A DNA stretch of 64,000 bases from Streptomyces massasporeus (GTDB taxonomy: Bacteria; Actinomycetota; Actinomycetes; Streptomycetales; Streptomycetaceae), in the NCBI RefSeq assembly GCF_014648995.1, contig NZ_BMSE01000003.1, positions 186,001 through 250,000 of the forward strand. The letters are read 5' to 3'. The position numbers and the translations under genes were made by a program. Of the stretch, positions 24,490 through 34,032 are shown piece after piece. The notes under the pieces were generated by a model. It saw nothing but the letters and a program-made list of their open reading frames with translations, was not told the origin of the DNA and did no database searches. Positions within the stretch are counted from its first letter, which is position 1; the number at the start of each line of letters is the position of its first letter.

Positions 24490-27400
24490 CTACTTCTCCG
24501 TCACTCCTGCGGAGTCGAACGTCGCCACCTCGTGCATCGCCCGGGCCGTGCTCTGGACCAGCGGGAGGGCGAGCAGGGCGCCGGTGCCCTCGCCGAGGCG
24601 GAGGTCGAGGTCGACCAGGGGGCGCAGGCCCAGCTTGTTGAGGGCGGCGACATGGCCCGGCTCGGCGCTGCGGTGGCCCGCGATGCACGCGGCCAGGACC
24701 TCCGGGGCGATCGCGCGGGCGACCAGGGCGGCGGCGCCGGCGCTGACGCCGTCCAGGATCACCGGCGTCCGCAGGGAGGCGCCGCCGAGGAGGAGGCCGA
24801 CGATGGCGGCGTGCTCGAAGCCGCCGATCGCGGCGAGCACGCCGATCGGATCGGCCGGGTCCGGCTGGTGCAGTTCCAGGGCGCGGCGCACGACCTCGGT
24901 CTTGCGGGCGAGGGTCTCGTCGTTGATGCCGGTGCCCCGGCCCGTGACCTCGGCCGGGTCCGCGCCCGTGAAGACGGAGATCAGGGCGGCGGACGCGGTG
25001 GTGTTCGCGATGCCCATCTCACCGGTCAGCAGGGCCTTGTTGCCGGCGGCGACCAGGTCGCGGGCGGTCTCGATGCCGACCTCGACGGCCTGCCTGGCCT
25101 CCTCGCGGGTCATCGCGGGGCCGGTCGTCATGTCGGATGTGCCGGCACGGATCTTGCGGGGCAGCAGACCCGGGGTGGCCGGCAGGTCGGCGGCGACGCC
25201 CACGTCCACGATGCACACCTCGGCACCGACCTGGGTGGCGAAGGCGTTGCACACGGCACCGCCGCCGAGGAAGTTGGCCACCATCTGGGCCGTGACCTCC
25301 TGCGGCCAGGGGGTGACGCCCTGGGCGTGCACACCGTGGTCGCCCGCGAAGATCGCGACGGCCGCGGGCTCCGGGATGGGCGGCGGGCACTGGCGGGACA
25401 GGCCGGACAACTGCGCGGAGATGATCTCCAGCATGCCCAGTGCACCGGCCGGCTTGGTCATACGCTTCTGGCGCTCCCACGCCTCGCCGAGCGCCTTGGC
25501 GTCCAGCGGGCGGATCTGCGCGACGGTCTCGGCGAGCAGGTCGTGGGGTTCCTCTCCGGGCAGGGCACGGCGGCCGTATGTCTCTTCGTGCACGACCCAG
25601 GACAGCGGGCGGCGCTTGGACCAGCCGGCCTGCAACAGCTCGGGCTCGTCCGGGAATTCGTCGACGTAGCCGACGCACAGATAGGCGATGATCTCCAGGT
25701 GCTCGGGCAGGCCGAGGGCGCGGACCATCTCGCGCTCGTCGAAGAAGCTGACCCAGCCGACACCGAGGCCTTCGGCGCGGGCGGCGAGCCAGAGGTTCTC
25801 CACGGCCAGGGCGGCCGAGTAGGGGGCCATCTGGGGCTGGGTGTGGCGGCCGAGGGTGTGGCGGCCGCCGCGCGTCGGGTCGGCGGTGACGACGATGTTC
25901 ACCGGTGTGTCGAGGATGGCCTCGATCTTCAGTTCCTTGAACTGCTTGGCCCGGCCCTTGGGGAGGGACTTGGCGTAGGCGTCGCGCTGGCGCATGGCCA
26001 GTTCGTGCATCGCGCGCCGGGTGTCGGCGGAGCGGATGACGACGAAGTCCCACGGCTGCGAGTGGCCGACGGACGGGGCGTGGTGGGCGGCCTCCAGGAC
26101 GCGCAGCAGCACCTCGTGCGGGATCGGGTCGCTGCGGAAGCCGTTGCGGATGTCGCGGCGTTCGCGCATTACCTTCAGGACGGCCTCGCGCTCGGCGGGG
26201 TCGTAGCCGGGGGCCGCGGGGCCGGTGGACTGTCGGGCTTCTGCCACTGCGGCCGCACTCTCTTCTCGGCGTTCCTGGTCGGCGAGATCTTCCTGTTCGG
26301 CGGCCCGGGTGTCCAGGTCGTCGGCGTTCTGAGCGAGTTCGGCGTCGCCGTCGCGGGGCGCCGGGACGGTGACCGCGGGGGCGGGGGGCTCCAACGTCTC
26401 GGGCGGCGCCGGCTGGGCCTGCTGGGGGCCCTGCATGTGCTGCTCGGGCTCCACATGCTCCTCGGGCTGCTCGTCCGTGGCAGGGAGTACGACGGTGACG
26501 TCCTCGGTGGGTGCCGGGGTGTCCGGGGCCTGGCCGGGCTCGACGGCTTCGGGAGCGGGGGTGGGTGTGACCGCCTCGGGGGCCGGGGCCGGCGCCTCGG
26601 AGGTCTCGGGTACGTCGAGCGCCTGAGGTACTTCCGGTGCCTCGGGTACTTCGAGTGCCTGAGCGGCGGGGGCGGGGGCCTCGGCGGGGGCGGGGGCCTC
26701 GGTGGGCGCCGTTGCCGCGGGGGGCTGGGCCGGGGCGGTCGCTTCCGGGGTTTCCGGAGCTTCCGGGACTTCCGGCGCGGCGGGTGCGGGTGCGTCGGCA
26801 GGTACGGCGGCGGCCTGGGCCACCGGCTCGGGGGCGGCAGGAGTGGCGACGGCCTCGGGCGCCGGGGCCGGCTCGGGGGCGGCGACAGCTTCGGCGGAAG
26901 GCGCGACCGGTTCCGGGGCGACGGCTTCCGGGCCGACCGGTTCCGGGCCGACCGGTTCGGCGGCCGGGGCAACGGCGGCCTGGCCCAGGGCTTCAGGGCC
27001 AGGTGTGGTGGGTTGCGGAACCGTCGCCTCGGGCTCATGCGCGACTGGCGCGGCGTCAGTTGCCGCCGGGGGCTGAGGGTGAGGCTGGGGCGCTGCTTCT
27101 TCGGCGGCGATGTCCTCCGGCCCCGGTGCGGCGGCCTCGGGAGGACCGGGAGCGACGTCGGCCTCGGGTGCTGCTGCCTCGGGAGCGTGGGCCGCAGCGT
27201 CCGGAACCTGGGCAGGAGTCTCCGCGCCGGGGGCCTCGGGCGGCACGACGGCGGCGTGTTGCGGGGCAACGGCTGCCTCGGGGAACGGGACCGCTTCGGG
27301 GGCCTGAACGGCCTCCGGAGCAGGGGCCGGTGCCACAGCCTGCTCGGGAGCGACCGCCGGGGCCTGTGCGGCGGGGGCGTCCGGGACCTGTGCGGCGGGG

Positions 27401-28599
27401 GCGTCCGGAGCGGATGCCTGCGAAGTGGCGGCGGGCTCACCGCCCTGGACAGGGCTGTCCACGACCGGCTCCGGTGCTGAAGCCGGCTGCGCAACGGCCT
27501 CCGGAGCGGCTACGGCCCCGGCCTCGACGGCAGCCACCTGGCCCACGTCCGGACCGGCGCCGGCCCCGGCGGGGTCGCCCGCTACGGCCACGTCCTGCTC
27601 GGGAACCGCGTACCCGCCCTCGGCCACCTGGGCCTCGATCGCCCCGGCGGCGGCGTCACCGGCAGCGGCCAGACCGGCCTGGGCGGCGGCCACCTGACCC
27701 GCCACCGCGTCCACGCCCAGCGCCGCGGGGTCGACCTGCGCGGGCATGACCTGCTCCGCGACGGCGGCCTGGGCTCCCTCCGGGCCGGCGCCCGCACCGG
27801 CGGGGTCACCCGCCGGGGCCTGACCGGCCTCGGTGGTGGCCGGCGGCTCGCTCACGGGCTGCTCGGCGGGGGCGGCCTGCTCTGCCTCGGCCGGTGCCGG
27901 CATAGGTGCCGGTACCGGCGGGGTGGTGTGGCTCGCCTCCGCCGACGCGACCTCCGTCCCGTCCGCCGTCACACCCGTCGCCGCGTCCGCCGTGACGCCG
28001 GTCGCGACCGCCTGGGCCGTGCTCATCGGTTCCGTCGCCGGAACAACCGTTTCCGCAGGTGCCACCCCTGCGCTCACCGGCGCCGGGTTCGTGACCGGTG
28101 CGCCCCACGGCGCGGCGGGCGGTGAGGCCGCCGCCTCGGGGGCGCGGGGGCCGTCGAGGTATTCGGGGCCCGCCGAGGCGGGCCCCGGCTGGCGGACGGG
28201 CGCGCCCGCGGGGCCGCGGTCGGCGAGGGAGCGGACCGGGCTGGCAGAGCTGTCGGGCAGCGGCGGGCCGAGGTGCAGGGGCCGGCGCGGGGTGATGGGC
28301 GGGATCGGCGGCGGGTCGGGCAGACGGACCGCGCTGAGGTCGACCGAGCCGCTGTCGCGGCCGGACATCTCGTGCGGGCCCGGTTGGTGCACGGTCTCCA
28401 GGACCGGCTCCGGCGCGGGCGGAGGGACCTCGTTGCCCCAGGCGCCCTGGGCGCCCGGCAGCAGCAGGTCTTCTTCCTCGGTATCGGCGGTGGTCTCGGA
28501 GAGGTAGGTGTACGCACCGGGCGCGGAGGTGCCCGGCTGCTCCACCATGCCTGCGCTCTCCGGCAGTCCCTCGCCCGGGACCTGGCCGGTGTCGGTCAT
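24490..28599 (-). CDS. cobT: BluB-CobT fusion with a long Ala/Pro/Glu-rich N-terminal region
   Basis: 1369-residue protein. Residues ~800-1010 are BluB-like (RRDIRNGFRSDPIPHEVLLRVLEAAHHAPSVGHSQPWDFVV, DTPVNIVVTADP), the flavin enzyme that splits FMN to 5,6-dimethylbenzimidazole. Residues ~1015-1369 are CobT (GALGMLEIISAQL, AIFAGDHGVHAQGVTPWPQEVT, GEMGIANTTASAAL, GFEHAAIVGLLLGGASLRTPVILDG), which converts that base to its alpha-ribotide. Making and activating the lower ligand in one chain allows channelling. Residues ~185-790 are low-complexity Ala/Pro/Glu/Val repeats; the first ~180 are less repetitive. ATG 28599 has GAGGGGT before it. Confidence 0.9.
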   Translation of the reverse strand: MTDTGQVPGEGLPESAGMVEQPGTSAPGAYTYLSETTADTEEEDLLLPGAQGAWGNEVPPPAPEPVLETVHQPGPHEMSGRDSGSVDLSAVRLPDPPPIPPITPRRPLHLGPPLPDSSASPVRSLADRGPAGAPVRQPGPASAGPEYLDGPRAPEAAASPPAAPWGAPVTNPAPVSAGVAPAETVVPATEPMSTAQAVATGVTADAATGVTADGTEVASAEASHTTPPVPAPMPAPAEAEQAAPAEQPVSEPPATTEAGQAPAGDPAGAGAGPEGAQAAVAEQVMPAQVDPAALGVDAVAGQVAAAQAGLAAAGDAAAGAIEAQVAEGGYAVPEQDVAVAGDPAGAGAGPDVGQVAAVEAGAVAAPEAVAQPASAPEPVVDSPVQGGEPAATSQASAPDAPAAQVPDAPAAQAPAVAPEQAVAPAPAPEAVQAPEAVPFPEAAVAPQHAAVVPPEAPGAETPAQVPDAAAHAPEAAAPEADVAPGPPEAAAPGPEDIAAEEAAPQPHPQPPAATDAAPVAHEPEATVPQPTTPGPEALGQAAVAPAAEPVGPEPVGPEAVAPEPVAPSAEAVAAPEPAPAPEAVATPAAPEPVAQAAAVPADAPAPAAPEVPEAPETPEATAPAQPPAATAPTEAPAPAEAPAPAAQALEVPEAPEVPQALDVPETSEAPAPAPEAVTPTPAPEAVEPGQAPDTPAPTEDVTVVLPATDEQPEEHVEPEQHMQGPQQAQPAPPETLEPPAPAVTVPAPRDGDAELAQNADDLDTRAAEQEDLADQERREESAAAVAEARQSTGPAAPGYDPAEREAVLKVMRERRDIRNGFRSDPIPHEVLLRVLEAAHHAPSVGHSQPWDFVVIRSADTRRAMHELAMRQRDAYAKSLPKGRAKQFKELKIEAILDTPVNIVVTADPTRGGRHTLGRHTQPQMAPYSAALAVENLWLAARAEGLGVGWVSFFDEREMVRALGLPEHLEIIAYLCVGYVDEFPDEPELLQAGWSKRRPLSWVVHEETYGRRALPGEEPHDLLAETVAQIRPLDAKALGEAWERQKRMTKPAGALGMLEIISAQLSGLSRQCPPPIPEPAAVAIFAGDHGVHAQGVTPWPQEVTAQMVANFLGGGAVCNAFATQVGAEVCIVDVGVAADLPATPGLLPRKIRAGTSDMTTGPAMTREEARQAVEVGIETARDLVAAGNKALLTGEMGIANTTASAALISVFTGADPAEVTGRGTGINDETLARKTEVVRRALELHQPDPADPIGVLAAIGGFEHAAIVGLLLGGASLRTPVILDGVSAGAAALVARAIAPEVLAACIAGHRSAEPGHVAALNKLGLRPLVDLDLRLGEGTGALLALPLVQSTARAMHEVATFDSAGVTEK

Positions 28600-28978
28600 G
28601 CGTACCCCTCGCCCATCGGTTAGTGCTCCTACGACCTGCTCGCCCGGAACGGCGCACCGACCGCCCCGCAGTGAAGAACGAGCGTGCGTCCCCAGCGGCA
28701 CGAACGGTCCGCCCGGAAAAGGCGACAAAGCCATTCACTGGCATTGTTGCGGCCGTAGCACCCTCACGGCAGCTTGATCCGCGACGGTTCCGCTGTGGAC
28801 TGCGCCACGTTGCGCGCCCTCAGGTTCTGCCGTACCACACACACCCCAAAACGGGCGGGTTTTCCGGACATTGACCGACGAAGCGCCGGGCGTCCTTGTG
28901 CGGTGCAGCGATCGGCCAGCCTACCGCGCGCAGTACGACAAACCGATCACGGGGACAGTCGTGGGGACGGACGCGGGG
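28600..28978. other. non-coding region between cobL and bluB-cobT
   Basis: About 380 bases upstream of the fusion gene. I looked for a cobalamin riboswitch on the minus strand and did not find its conserved B12-box or core. AAAACCCGCCCGTTTT (28850-28865 area) is a weak hairpin after cobL and may be a terminator. The promoter for bluB-cobT must lie here. Confidence 0.45.
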
Positions 28979-30199
28979 TCAGGCGCCGCGCTTCGGCAGG
29001 ACACCGCTGAGCAGGAACGCGACGCTCCGCTCCTTCTCCGCCCAGGCCCTGGTGTCGAGTTCGACGGACTGCAGCAGGGCGCACTCGACGCCGTAGCCGT
29101 GCTCGGTCAGGTCGCGGCCGATGAGTTCGGCGGCGTCGCGGGTCGCGGCGTGCGTGACGATGCGCTGCGGGCGGCGGTCGACGACCGCCGAGACGACGGC
29201 CGCTCCCCCGCCGCCGACGCGGACGACGTCCGGTTCGGGGAGGTTCTCCAGGATGTGCGGGGCGGTGCCGTGCACGATCTGGAGTTGGACGCCGAGGCGG
29301 CGGGCGGCTGCGTCGGTGCGGACGCAGGCGGTCAGGTCGCTGTCGACGGCGAGGACGGCGGCACCGGCGCGGGCGGCCTCGATGGCGAAGGCGCCGCTGC
29401 CGCAGCCGATGTCCCACACGAGGTCGCCGACCCGGGGTCCGAGGTGGGCGAGTTGGGAGGCGCGCAGCAACTGGGTCTCGCCCTCGCCGAAGTCCGCGCC
29501 GTAGGCGTCGGCGGGCAGCGTCCAGCCGCGCGGCCCGGTGGACGGGTCGCGGCCGGAGATCCAGCCCCCGGTCTCCCCTGCGGTGCCGGGCCCGGCCGGG
29601 CCGCCGAGGACGATGACGACGTTGGGGTCGCGCCAGGCGTGGTCGGCGGCCTTGTCGGAGGTGACGACGGAGACACGTTCGCGGGCGGTGCCGAGTTCCT
29701 CGCAGACCACGAAGGAGCGGTGGACTCCTTCGAGGAGCAGGCCGAGTTCGGCGGGGCCGGCGCCGGGCGAGGTGAGGACCGCGACCTTGGTGTGGGCGCG
29801 GCATACGTTGACCGCGCGGCGCAGGGTGCGGGGGTGTGCGACGACCACCTGTGCGTCGTCCCAGGGCATGCCCGCGCGGGCGAAGGCGGCGGCGACGGAG
29901 GAGACGGCGGGGACGACCTCCACCTCGAGGCCGAACTCGGGGGCGCGCAGGGTGCGTACGACGCCGAAGAAGCCGGGGTCGCCGTCGGCGAGCACGACGG
30001 CCGTGCCGCGGTGGGAGGCGACGCGGCGGGCGGCGAGGGCGACACTGCCGAGGCGGATGCGCTCGGCCCCGGCGGGTACCTCGGGGAGCGCCAGGTGGTG
30101 GGCGGCACCGGCCACGAGCGTGGCGGCGCCGAGGGCGGCGCTCGCCGCGGCGGTCAGCGGCGAACCGTCCCAGCCGATCACCGTGACCCGGTCGGCCAT
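28979..30199 (-). CDS. cobL: precorrin-6Y C5,15-methyltransferase (decarboxylating), CbiE-CbiT fusion
   Basis: 406-residue enzyme. The N-terminal ~200 residues are the CbiE-type SAM methylase (VTVIGWDGSPL at the start, GDPGFFGVVRTL in the middle). The C-terminal ~190 form the CbiT-type domain with a Rossmann motif (VGDLVWDIGCGSGAFAIEAARAGA). It performs two methylations and a decarboxylation in corrin-ring building. ATG 30199 gives the family's normal N-terminus; an earlier in-frame ATG adds unrelated residues. Confidence 0.92.
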   Translation of the reverse strand: MADRVTVIGWDGSPLTAAASAALGAATLVAGAAHHLALPEVPAGAERIRLGSVALAARRVASHRGTAVVLADGDPGFFGVVRTLRAPEFGLEVEVVPAVSSVAAAFARAGMPWDDAQVVVAHPRTLRRAVNVCRAHTKVAVLTSPGAGPAELGLLLEGVHRSFVVCEELGTARERVSVVTSDKAADHAWRDPNVVIVLGGPAGPGTAGETGGWISGRDPSTGPRGWTLPADAYGADFGEGETQLLRASQLAHLGPRVGDLVWDIGCGSGAFAIEAARAGAAVLAVDSDLTACVRTDAAARRLGVQLQIVHGTAPHILENLPEPDVVRVGGGGAAVVSAVVDRRPQRIVTHAATRDAAELIGRDLTEHGYGVECALLQSVELDTRAWAEKERSVAFLLSGVLPKRGA

Positions 30200-30344
30200 C
30201 GTCGTCAGTCTCCAGGGGTTTTCGCAGGTCGTCTGCGTGGCGTGGTGGGGAGCAGCCCGGGGGCGGGCTCCGTGAGGGTACCCGGTGGAGGTGTCGGAGG
30301 GAGCCTCGGTGTCGTCGTCACCGTCGCCTGCCGGGTGGTTCCGG

Positions 30345-30977
30345 TCAGTTCCAGTCGCCGAAGGACGTGAAGCCGTCGCGGAGCTGTTCTCCGACGCCTT
30401 CCAGGTCCTCGGGGAGCAGGCTCCAGACGATGAAGTCGGTGCGTACGTCGGTCCACGTGCCGTCCTCGGCACGGGCCCGGGCTATACAGGCGTTGCGCAG
30501 CACGCCCTCGCTGATGCAGCCGATCTTCTGGGCGACCTGCTGGGAGGCGGTGTTGTCGGCCGCCGTGCGCAGTTCGATGCGCTCGAACTTCTGGTCCGTG
30601 AAGAGCCACTGGGCGGTGACGAGGGCGGCCTCGGAGGCGTAGCCCTCGCCGCGGGCCCAGGGGGCGATGATGTACGACAGTTCGGTGGAGCGTACGTGCC
30701 AGTTGGTCTTGGAGAGCTGGATGACGCCGACCAGGCGCTGGGTGAGGAACTCGGTGACGGCGAAGTCGAGTCCGCGTCCCTCGGTGCGCTCGGTGGGGGC
30801 GTACTCGGTGATCCAGGTGCGGGCGCCGTCCTCCGTGAAGGGCTGGGGGACGGAGGTCCAGGCCGCCACCTGTTCGTCGTTCATCATCGCGGCCAGGGAG
30901 GCGACATCGTCTTCGTCGAGGGGACGCAGCACCAACCGCTCCGTGCTGATGGAGATGTTGGGGAAGGTGCTCGTCAT
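30345..30977 (-). CDS. GNAT acetyltransferase, RimJ/RimL type
   Basis: 210-residue enzyme. ISTERLVLRPLDEDDV at the N-terminus and GVIQLS...YIIAPWARGEGYASEAALV (acetyl-CoA loop), then NTASQQVAQKIGCISEGVLRN, are typical of the RimJ-like family that acetylates protein N-termini or small amines. ATG 30977 follows GGAGCGG. Located downstream of the metNIQ terminator and not obviously part of that operon. Confidence 0.88.
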   Translation of the reverse strand: MTSTFPNISISTERLVLRPLDEDDVASLAAMMNDEQVAAWTSVPQPFTEDGARTWITEYAPTERTEGRGLDFAVTEFLTQRLVGVIQLSKTNWHVRSTELSYIIAPWARGEGYASEAALVTAQWLFTDQKFERIELRTAADNTASQQVAQKIGCISEGVLRNACIARARAEDGTWTDVRTDFIVWSLLPEDLEGVGEQLRDGFTSFGDWN

Positions 30978-31056
30978 GCGCCGCTCCGTAACCTTCGGTG
31001 AACCTTCAGGGCATGCTGAACTGCCCAGCATGCAGCATGAAAGCACTGATCCGCAC

Positions 31057-31095
31057 CACGGGGCCCTTCCCACCGGGTGGGGGAAGGACCCCGTG
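31057..31095 (-). terminator. terminator of the metNIQ operon
   Basis: A long imperfect stem, CACGGGGCCCTTCCCACC with GGTGGGGGAAGGACCCCGTG, lies 22 bases after the metQ stop. Confidence 0.75.
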
Positions 31096-31117
31096 TGCGC
31101 GGGTGCCGGGCGAGGGC

Positions 31118-31939
31118 TCAGAAGGAGGCGAGCACCGAGCCGGCGTACTTGTCCTGGATGAACTTCTTGACCTCGGGCGAGGTGAGGAGCTTCGCGAGCT
31201 TCTTCACGCGCGGGTCGTCCTCGTTGCCCTTCTTCACGGCGAGGAAGTTGCCGTAGGGGTTGTTCTTCGGGGACTCCAGGACGAGGGCGTCCTTGGACGG
31301 CTTGAGGTCGGATTCGATGGCGTAGTTGCCGTTGACCACGGCGGCGTCCACGTCGTCCAGGGAGCGGGGGGTCTGGGCCGCCTCCAACTCCTTGAACTTG
31401 AGGTTCTTGGGGTTCTTGGTGATGTCGGAGGGGGTCGCCTCGTTGCCGACGCCGGCCTTGAGGGTGATCAGCCCGTCGGCGGCGAGGAGCTTGAGGGCGC
31501 GGGCCTCGTTGACCGTGTCGTTGGGGATGGCGACGGTCGCACCGCTCTTCAGGTCGTCGGCCTTCTTGACCTTGTGGGAGTAGAGGCCGAGCGGCTCCAG
31601 GTGAACCGTGACGACGGGCACGATGTCGGTGCCGTTCTTCTTGTTGAAGTCGTCGAGGTACGGCTTGTTCTGGAAGTAGTTGGCGCCGACGGAGCCGTCC
31701 TGCGTCGCCGTGTTCGGCGTGACGTAGTCGGTGAACTCCTTGACCTGCAGGTCGAGGCCCTCCTTCTTCGCCAGGTTGTCCTTGACGAAGTTCAGGATCT
31801 CGGCGTGCGGGACGGGGCTGGCGGCGACGATCAGGGGTCCGTCGGTGTCGGAGCTGTCCGCGCCGCCGCAGGCGCTGAGCCCGAGGGTGAGGGCTCCGGC
31901 AGCGAGAACGGCGGTGGTGATCTTGGCGGTGTTACGCAC
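31118..31939 (-). CDS. metQ: methionine ABC transporter substrate-binding lipoprotein MetQ
   Basis: 273-residue NlpA-family lipoprotein. The signal ends in LGLSACGG, a clear lipobox with lipidated Cys near residue 24. The mature part has PHAEILNFVKDNLAKKEGLDLQV and EFTDYVTPNTATQDGSVGANYFQNKPYLDDF, signature segments for D/L-methionine binding. GTG start at 31939 is preceded by AAGGAAAGG. Third gene of metN-metI-metQ. Confidence 0.93.
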   Translation of the reverse strand: MRNTAKITTAVLAAGALTLGLSACGGADSSDTDGPLIVAASPVPHAEILNFVKDNLAKKEGLDLQVKEFTDYVTPNTATQDGSVGANYFQNKPYLDDFNKKNGTDIVPVVTVHLEPLGLYSHKVKKADDLKSGATVAIPNDTVNEARALKLLAADGLITLKAGVGNEATPSDITKNPKNLKFKELEAAQTPRSLDDVDAAVVNGNYAIESDLKPSKDALVLESPKNNPYGNFLAVKKGNEDDPRVKKLAKLLTSPEVKKFIQDKYAGSVLASF

Positions 31940-32001
31940 GAAAAGTGCCTTTCCTTATGACCTTGCGAGTGGTGCGACCCCGTTGTGGGTGTACGGGGGG
32001 T

Positions 32002-32709
32002 TCAGGAGGCGGCTTTGAGCAGCCGCAGTTTGGGGGCGGGCCCCGAGTGGGCGCCGCGACGGTGCAGGGAGCGGGCCGCGAAGTCGCCGGCGAACTGGAT
32101 GACCGAGATGACGACGGCGAGGATCGCGACGGTGATCCACATCAGCTGGGTCTCGAAGCGCTGGTAGCCGTACCGGATGGCGATGTCTCCGAGGCCCCCG
32201 GCGCCGACCGTGCCCGCCATGGCGGAGTAGCCGATGAGGGCGACGATCGTGGTGGTGGTGCTGGAGATCAGCGACGGCAGGGACTCGGGGACGAGCACCT
32301 TGCGGACGATGGTCCAGGTGTTGCCGCCCATGGACTGCACGGCCTCGACGAGCCCGTGGTCCACTTCGCGGACGGCCGTCTCGACCAGGCGTGCGAAGAA
32401 CGGGATGGCGCCGACGGCAAGCGGCACGATGGCCGCCTCGACGCCGATGGTCGTCCCGGTGATCGAGCGGGTGAAGCCCATCAGCGCGACCATCAGGATG
32501 ATGAACGGCAGGGAGCGGGCGATGTTCACGACCTGCCCGATGACCTTGTTGGCGGCGAGGTTCTGGAGCAGGCCGCCGCGGTCGGTCAGGACCAGCAGGA
32601 CGCCGAGCGGCAGTCCGCCGACGACGGCGATGAGCGTGGACCAGCCGACCATGTAGAGGGTGTCCCAACACGCCTGCTCCAGCAGGGGCTGCATCTCGGA
32701 CCAGGTCAC
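32002..32709 (-). CDS. metI: methionine ABC transporter permease MetI
   Basis: 235-residue membrane protein with five to six helices. The coupling segment (EAVQSMGGNTWTIVRKVLVPESLPSLISS) contacts the ATPase, and GYSAMAGTVGAGGLGDIAIRYGYQRF is typical of MetI. GTG start overlaps the metN stop by 4 bases, so the two are translationally coupled. Confidence 0.95.
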   Translation of the reverse strand: MTWSEMQPLLEQACWDTLYMVGWSTLIAVVGGLPLGVLLVLTDRGGLLQNLAANKVIGQVVNIARSLPFIILMVALMGFTRSITGTTIGVEAAIVPLAVGAIPFFARLVETAVREVDHGLVEAVQSMGGNTWTIVRKVLVPESLPSLISSTTTTIVALIGYSAMAGTVGAGGLGDIAIRYGYQRFETQLMWITVAILAVVISVIQFAGDFAARSLHRRGAHSGPAPKLRLLKAAS

Positions 32710-33740
32710 TTCGCACCTTCCTTCACCAGTTCGGACTCGTGGCCCAGGACGTCGATCTGGAGGCCCTGTTCACGCAGGAAGCCGATGGGCACGACGTTGT
32801 CCTCGTAGCGGCCGGGCAGTTCGATGCGCATCCGGCCGACCTGGAGGCCGCCGACGGTGTCGATGGCGGCACCGAGGATCGATATGTCGATGTTGTAGGT
32901 GCGGGCGAGCTGCGAGATGACGGGCTGGGTGGCGCTCTCGCCCTGGAAGGTGACGTCGACGACCGTGCGGTCCTCGCCGGAGGCCTCGCCGCCGAGCGGG
33001 AACAGCGCCGAGGCGAGTTCGGAGCCGGGGGTCGCGAGGAGCTCGCTGACCGTGCCCGACTCGACGATGCGTCCGTTCTCCATCAGCGCGGCCGAGTCGC
33101 AGACCGACTTCACGACGTCCATCTCATGGGTGATGAGCAGGACGGTCAGGCCGAGCTGGCGGTTGAGGTCGCGCAGCAGCGCCAGGATCGAGCGGGTGGT
33201 CTCGGGGTCGAGGGCGCTGGTGGCCTCGTCGGACAGCAGCACCTTCGGGTCTCCGGCGAGGGCGCGGGCGATGCCGACGCGCTGCTTCTGGCCGCCGGAG
33301 AGCTGCGCCGGGTAGGACGAGGCCTTGTCGGCGAGGCCGACCAGGTCGAGCAGCTCCAGCGCCTTGCGGGAGCGTTCCTGCCCGGACTTCCCGAGGATCT
33401 CCAGCGGCAGCTCGACGTTGTCCTGGACGGTCCGGGAGGACAGCAGGTTGAAGTGCTGGAAGACCATGCCGATACGGCTGCGCGCCCGGCGCAGTTCCTT
33501 TCCGGCGCGCGGGCCGCGGCCGGAAAGGGCGGTGAGGTCCTGCCCGGCGACGGTCACGGTGCCGGAGGTGGGGCGTTCCAGCAGGTTGACGCAGCGGATG
33601 AGCGAGGACTTGCCGGCGCCGGACTGGCCGATGACGCCGTACACCTCGCCTTCGCGGACGTGCAGGTCGACGCCGTCCAGGGCGGTGACCTCGCGGCCGC
33701 GTGCACGGTAGACCTTGGTCAGACCCGAGGTGGTGATCAC
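32706..33740 (-). CDS. metN: methionine ABC transporter ATP-binding protein MetN
   Basis: 344-residue ATPase. Walker A GQSGAGKSS near residue 38, Q-loop FQHFNLLSSRTV, signature LSGGQKQRVGIARAL and Walker B VLLSDEATSALDPET are complete. The last ~80 residues (VDVTFQGESATQPVISQLA... through IDVLG) are the NIL domain that binds methionine and feeds back on transport. The GTG at 33740 is chosen because MetN similarity begins with ITTSGLTKVY; a GTG at 33788 would add an unrelated N-terminus. Confidence 0.94.
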   Translation of the reverse strand: MITTSGLTKVYRARGREVTALDGVDLHVREGEVYGVIGQSGAGKSSLIRCVNLLERPTSGTVTVAGQDLTALSGRGPRAGKELRRARSRIGMVFQHFNLLSSRTVQDNVELPLEILGKSGQERSRKALELLDLVGLADKASSYPAQLSGGQKQRVGIARALAGDPKVLLSDEATSALDPETTRSILALLRDLNRQLGLTVLLITHEMDVVKSVCDSAALMENGRIVESGTVSELLATPGSELASALFPLGGEASGEDRTVVDVTFQGESATQPVISQLARTYNIDISILGAAIDTVGGLQVGRMRIELPGRYEDNVVPIGFLREQGLQIDVLGHESELVKEGAK

Positions 33741-33945
33741 TGGGATTCCGTCACTGTCGAGTGCGCGGGCGTGGGTGTGCCCGGGCACAGGTGCATTCGG
33801 TCAGGGACGCGACACGGTTCTCGCTGGGAAGTGGAACCGGGGAGAACATGTGCGCGGGGCGGCTTCGGGCCACGCAGCGCTCAGGGCGTGCGGACAGGCC
33901 GCGTCTCGCTTCGGGGCGCGAGCTCAGGGGTGGTGCAGGGGCCCT

Positions 33946-34032
33946 CTAGAAGGCGCACATTCGACACATACAACGAGCACCGGGCGTCAGGGTCGCCTCG
34001 GTCGCGGGGATGCGGTCGCTCGTCGTGGTCAT
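33946..34032 (-). CDS. Cys/Met-rich leader peptide upstream of metNIQ
   Basis: 28-codon frame from ATG 34032 to TAG 33946 on the metN strand, about 205 bases before the metN start. It ends in RCMCRMCAF: three Cys and two Met codons in seven positions, in a genome where both are rare. Short leader peptides rich in a regulatory amino acid, followed by alternative hairpins, are the hallmark of translational attenuation. The following 200 bases are GC-rich with possible stems (CTCGC/GCGAG near 33905-33925). Its ribosome binding site is weak. No SAM-type riboswitch core was seen. Functional role is inference. Confidence 0.5.
   Translation of the reverse strand: MTTTSDRIPATEATLTPGARCMCRMCAF

Noticed and set aside
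28600..28978. Cobalamin riboswitch before bluB-cobT
   Set aside because: I looked for the B12 box and core on the minus strand and found neither; the same is true for the region before cobA.
33741..33788. Longer metN start at 33788
   Set aside because: The extra 16 residues lack MetN similarity and the GTG at 33740 begins exactly at the conserved N-terminus.
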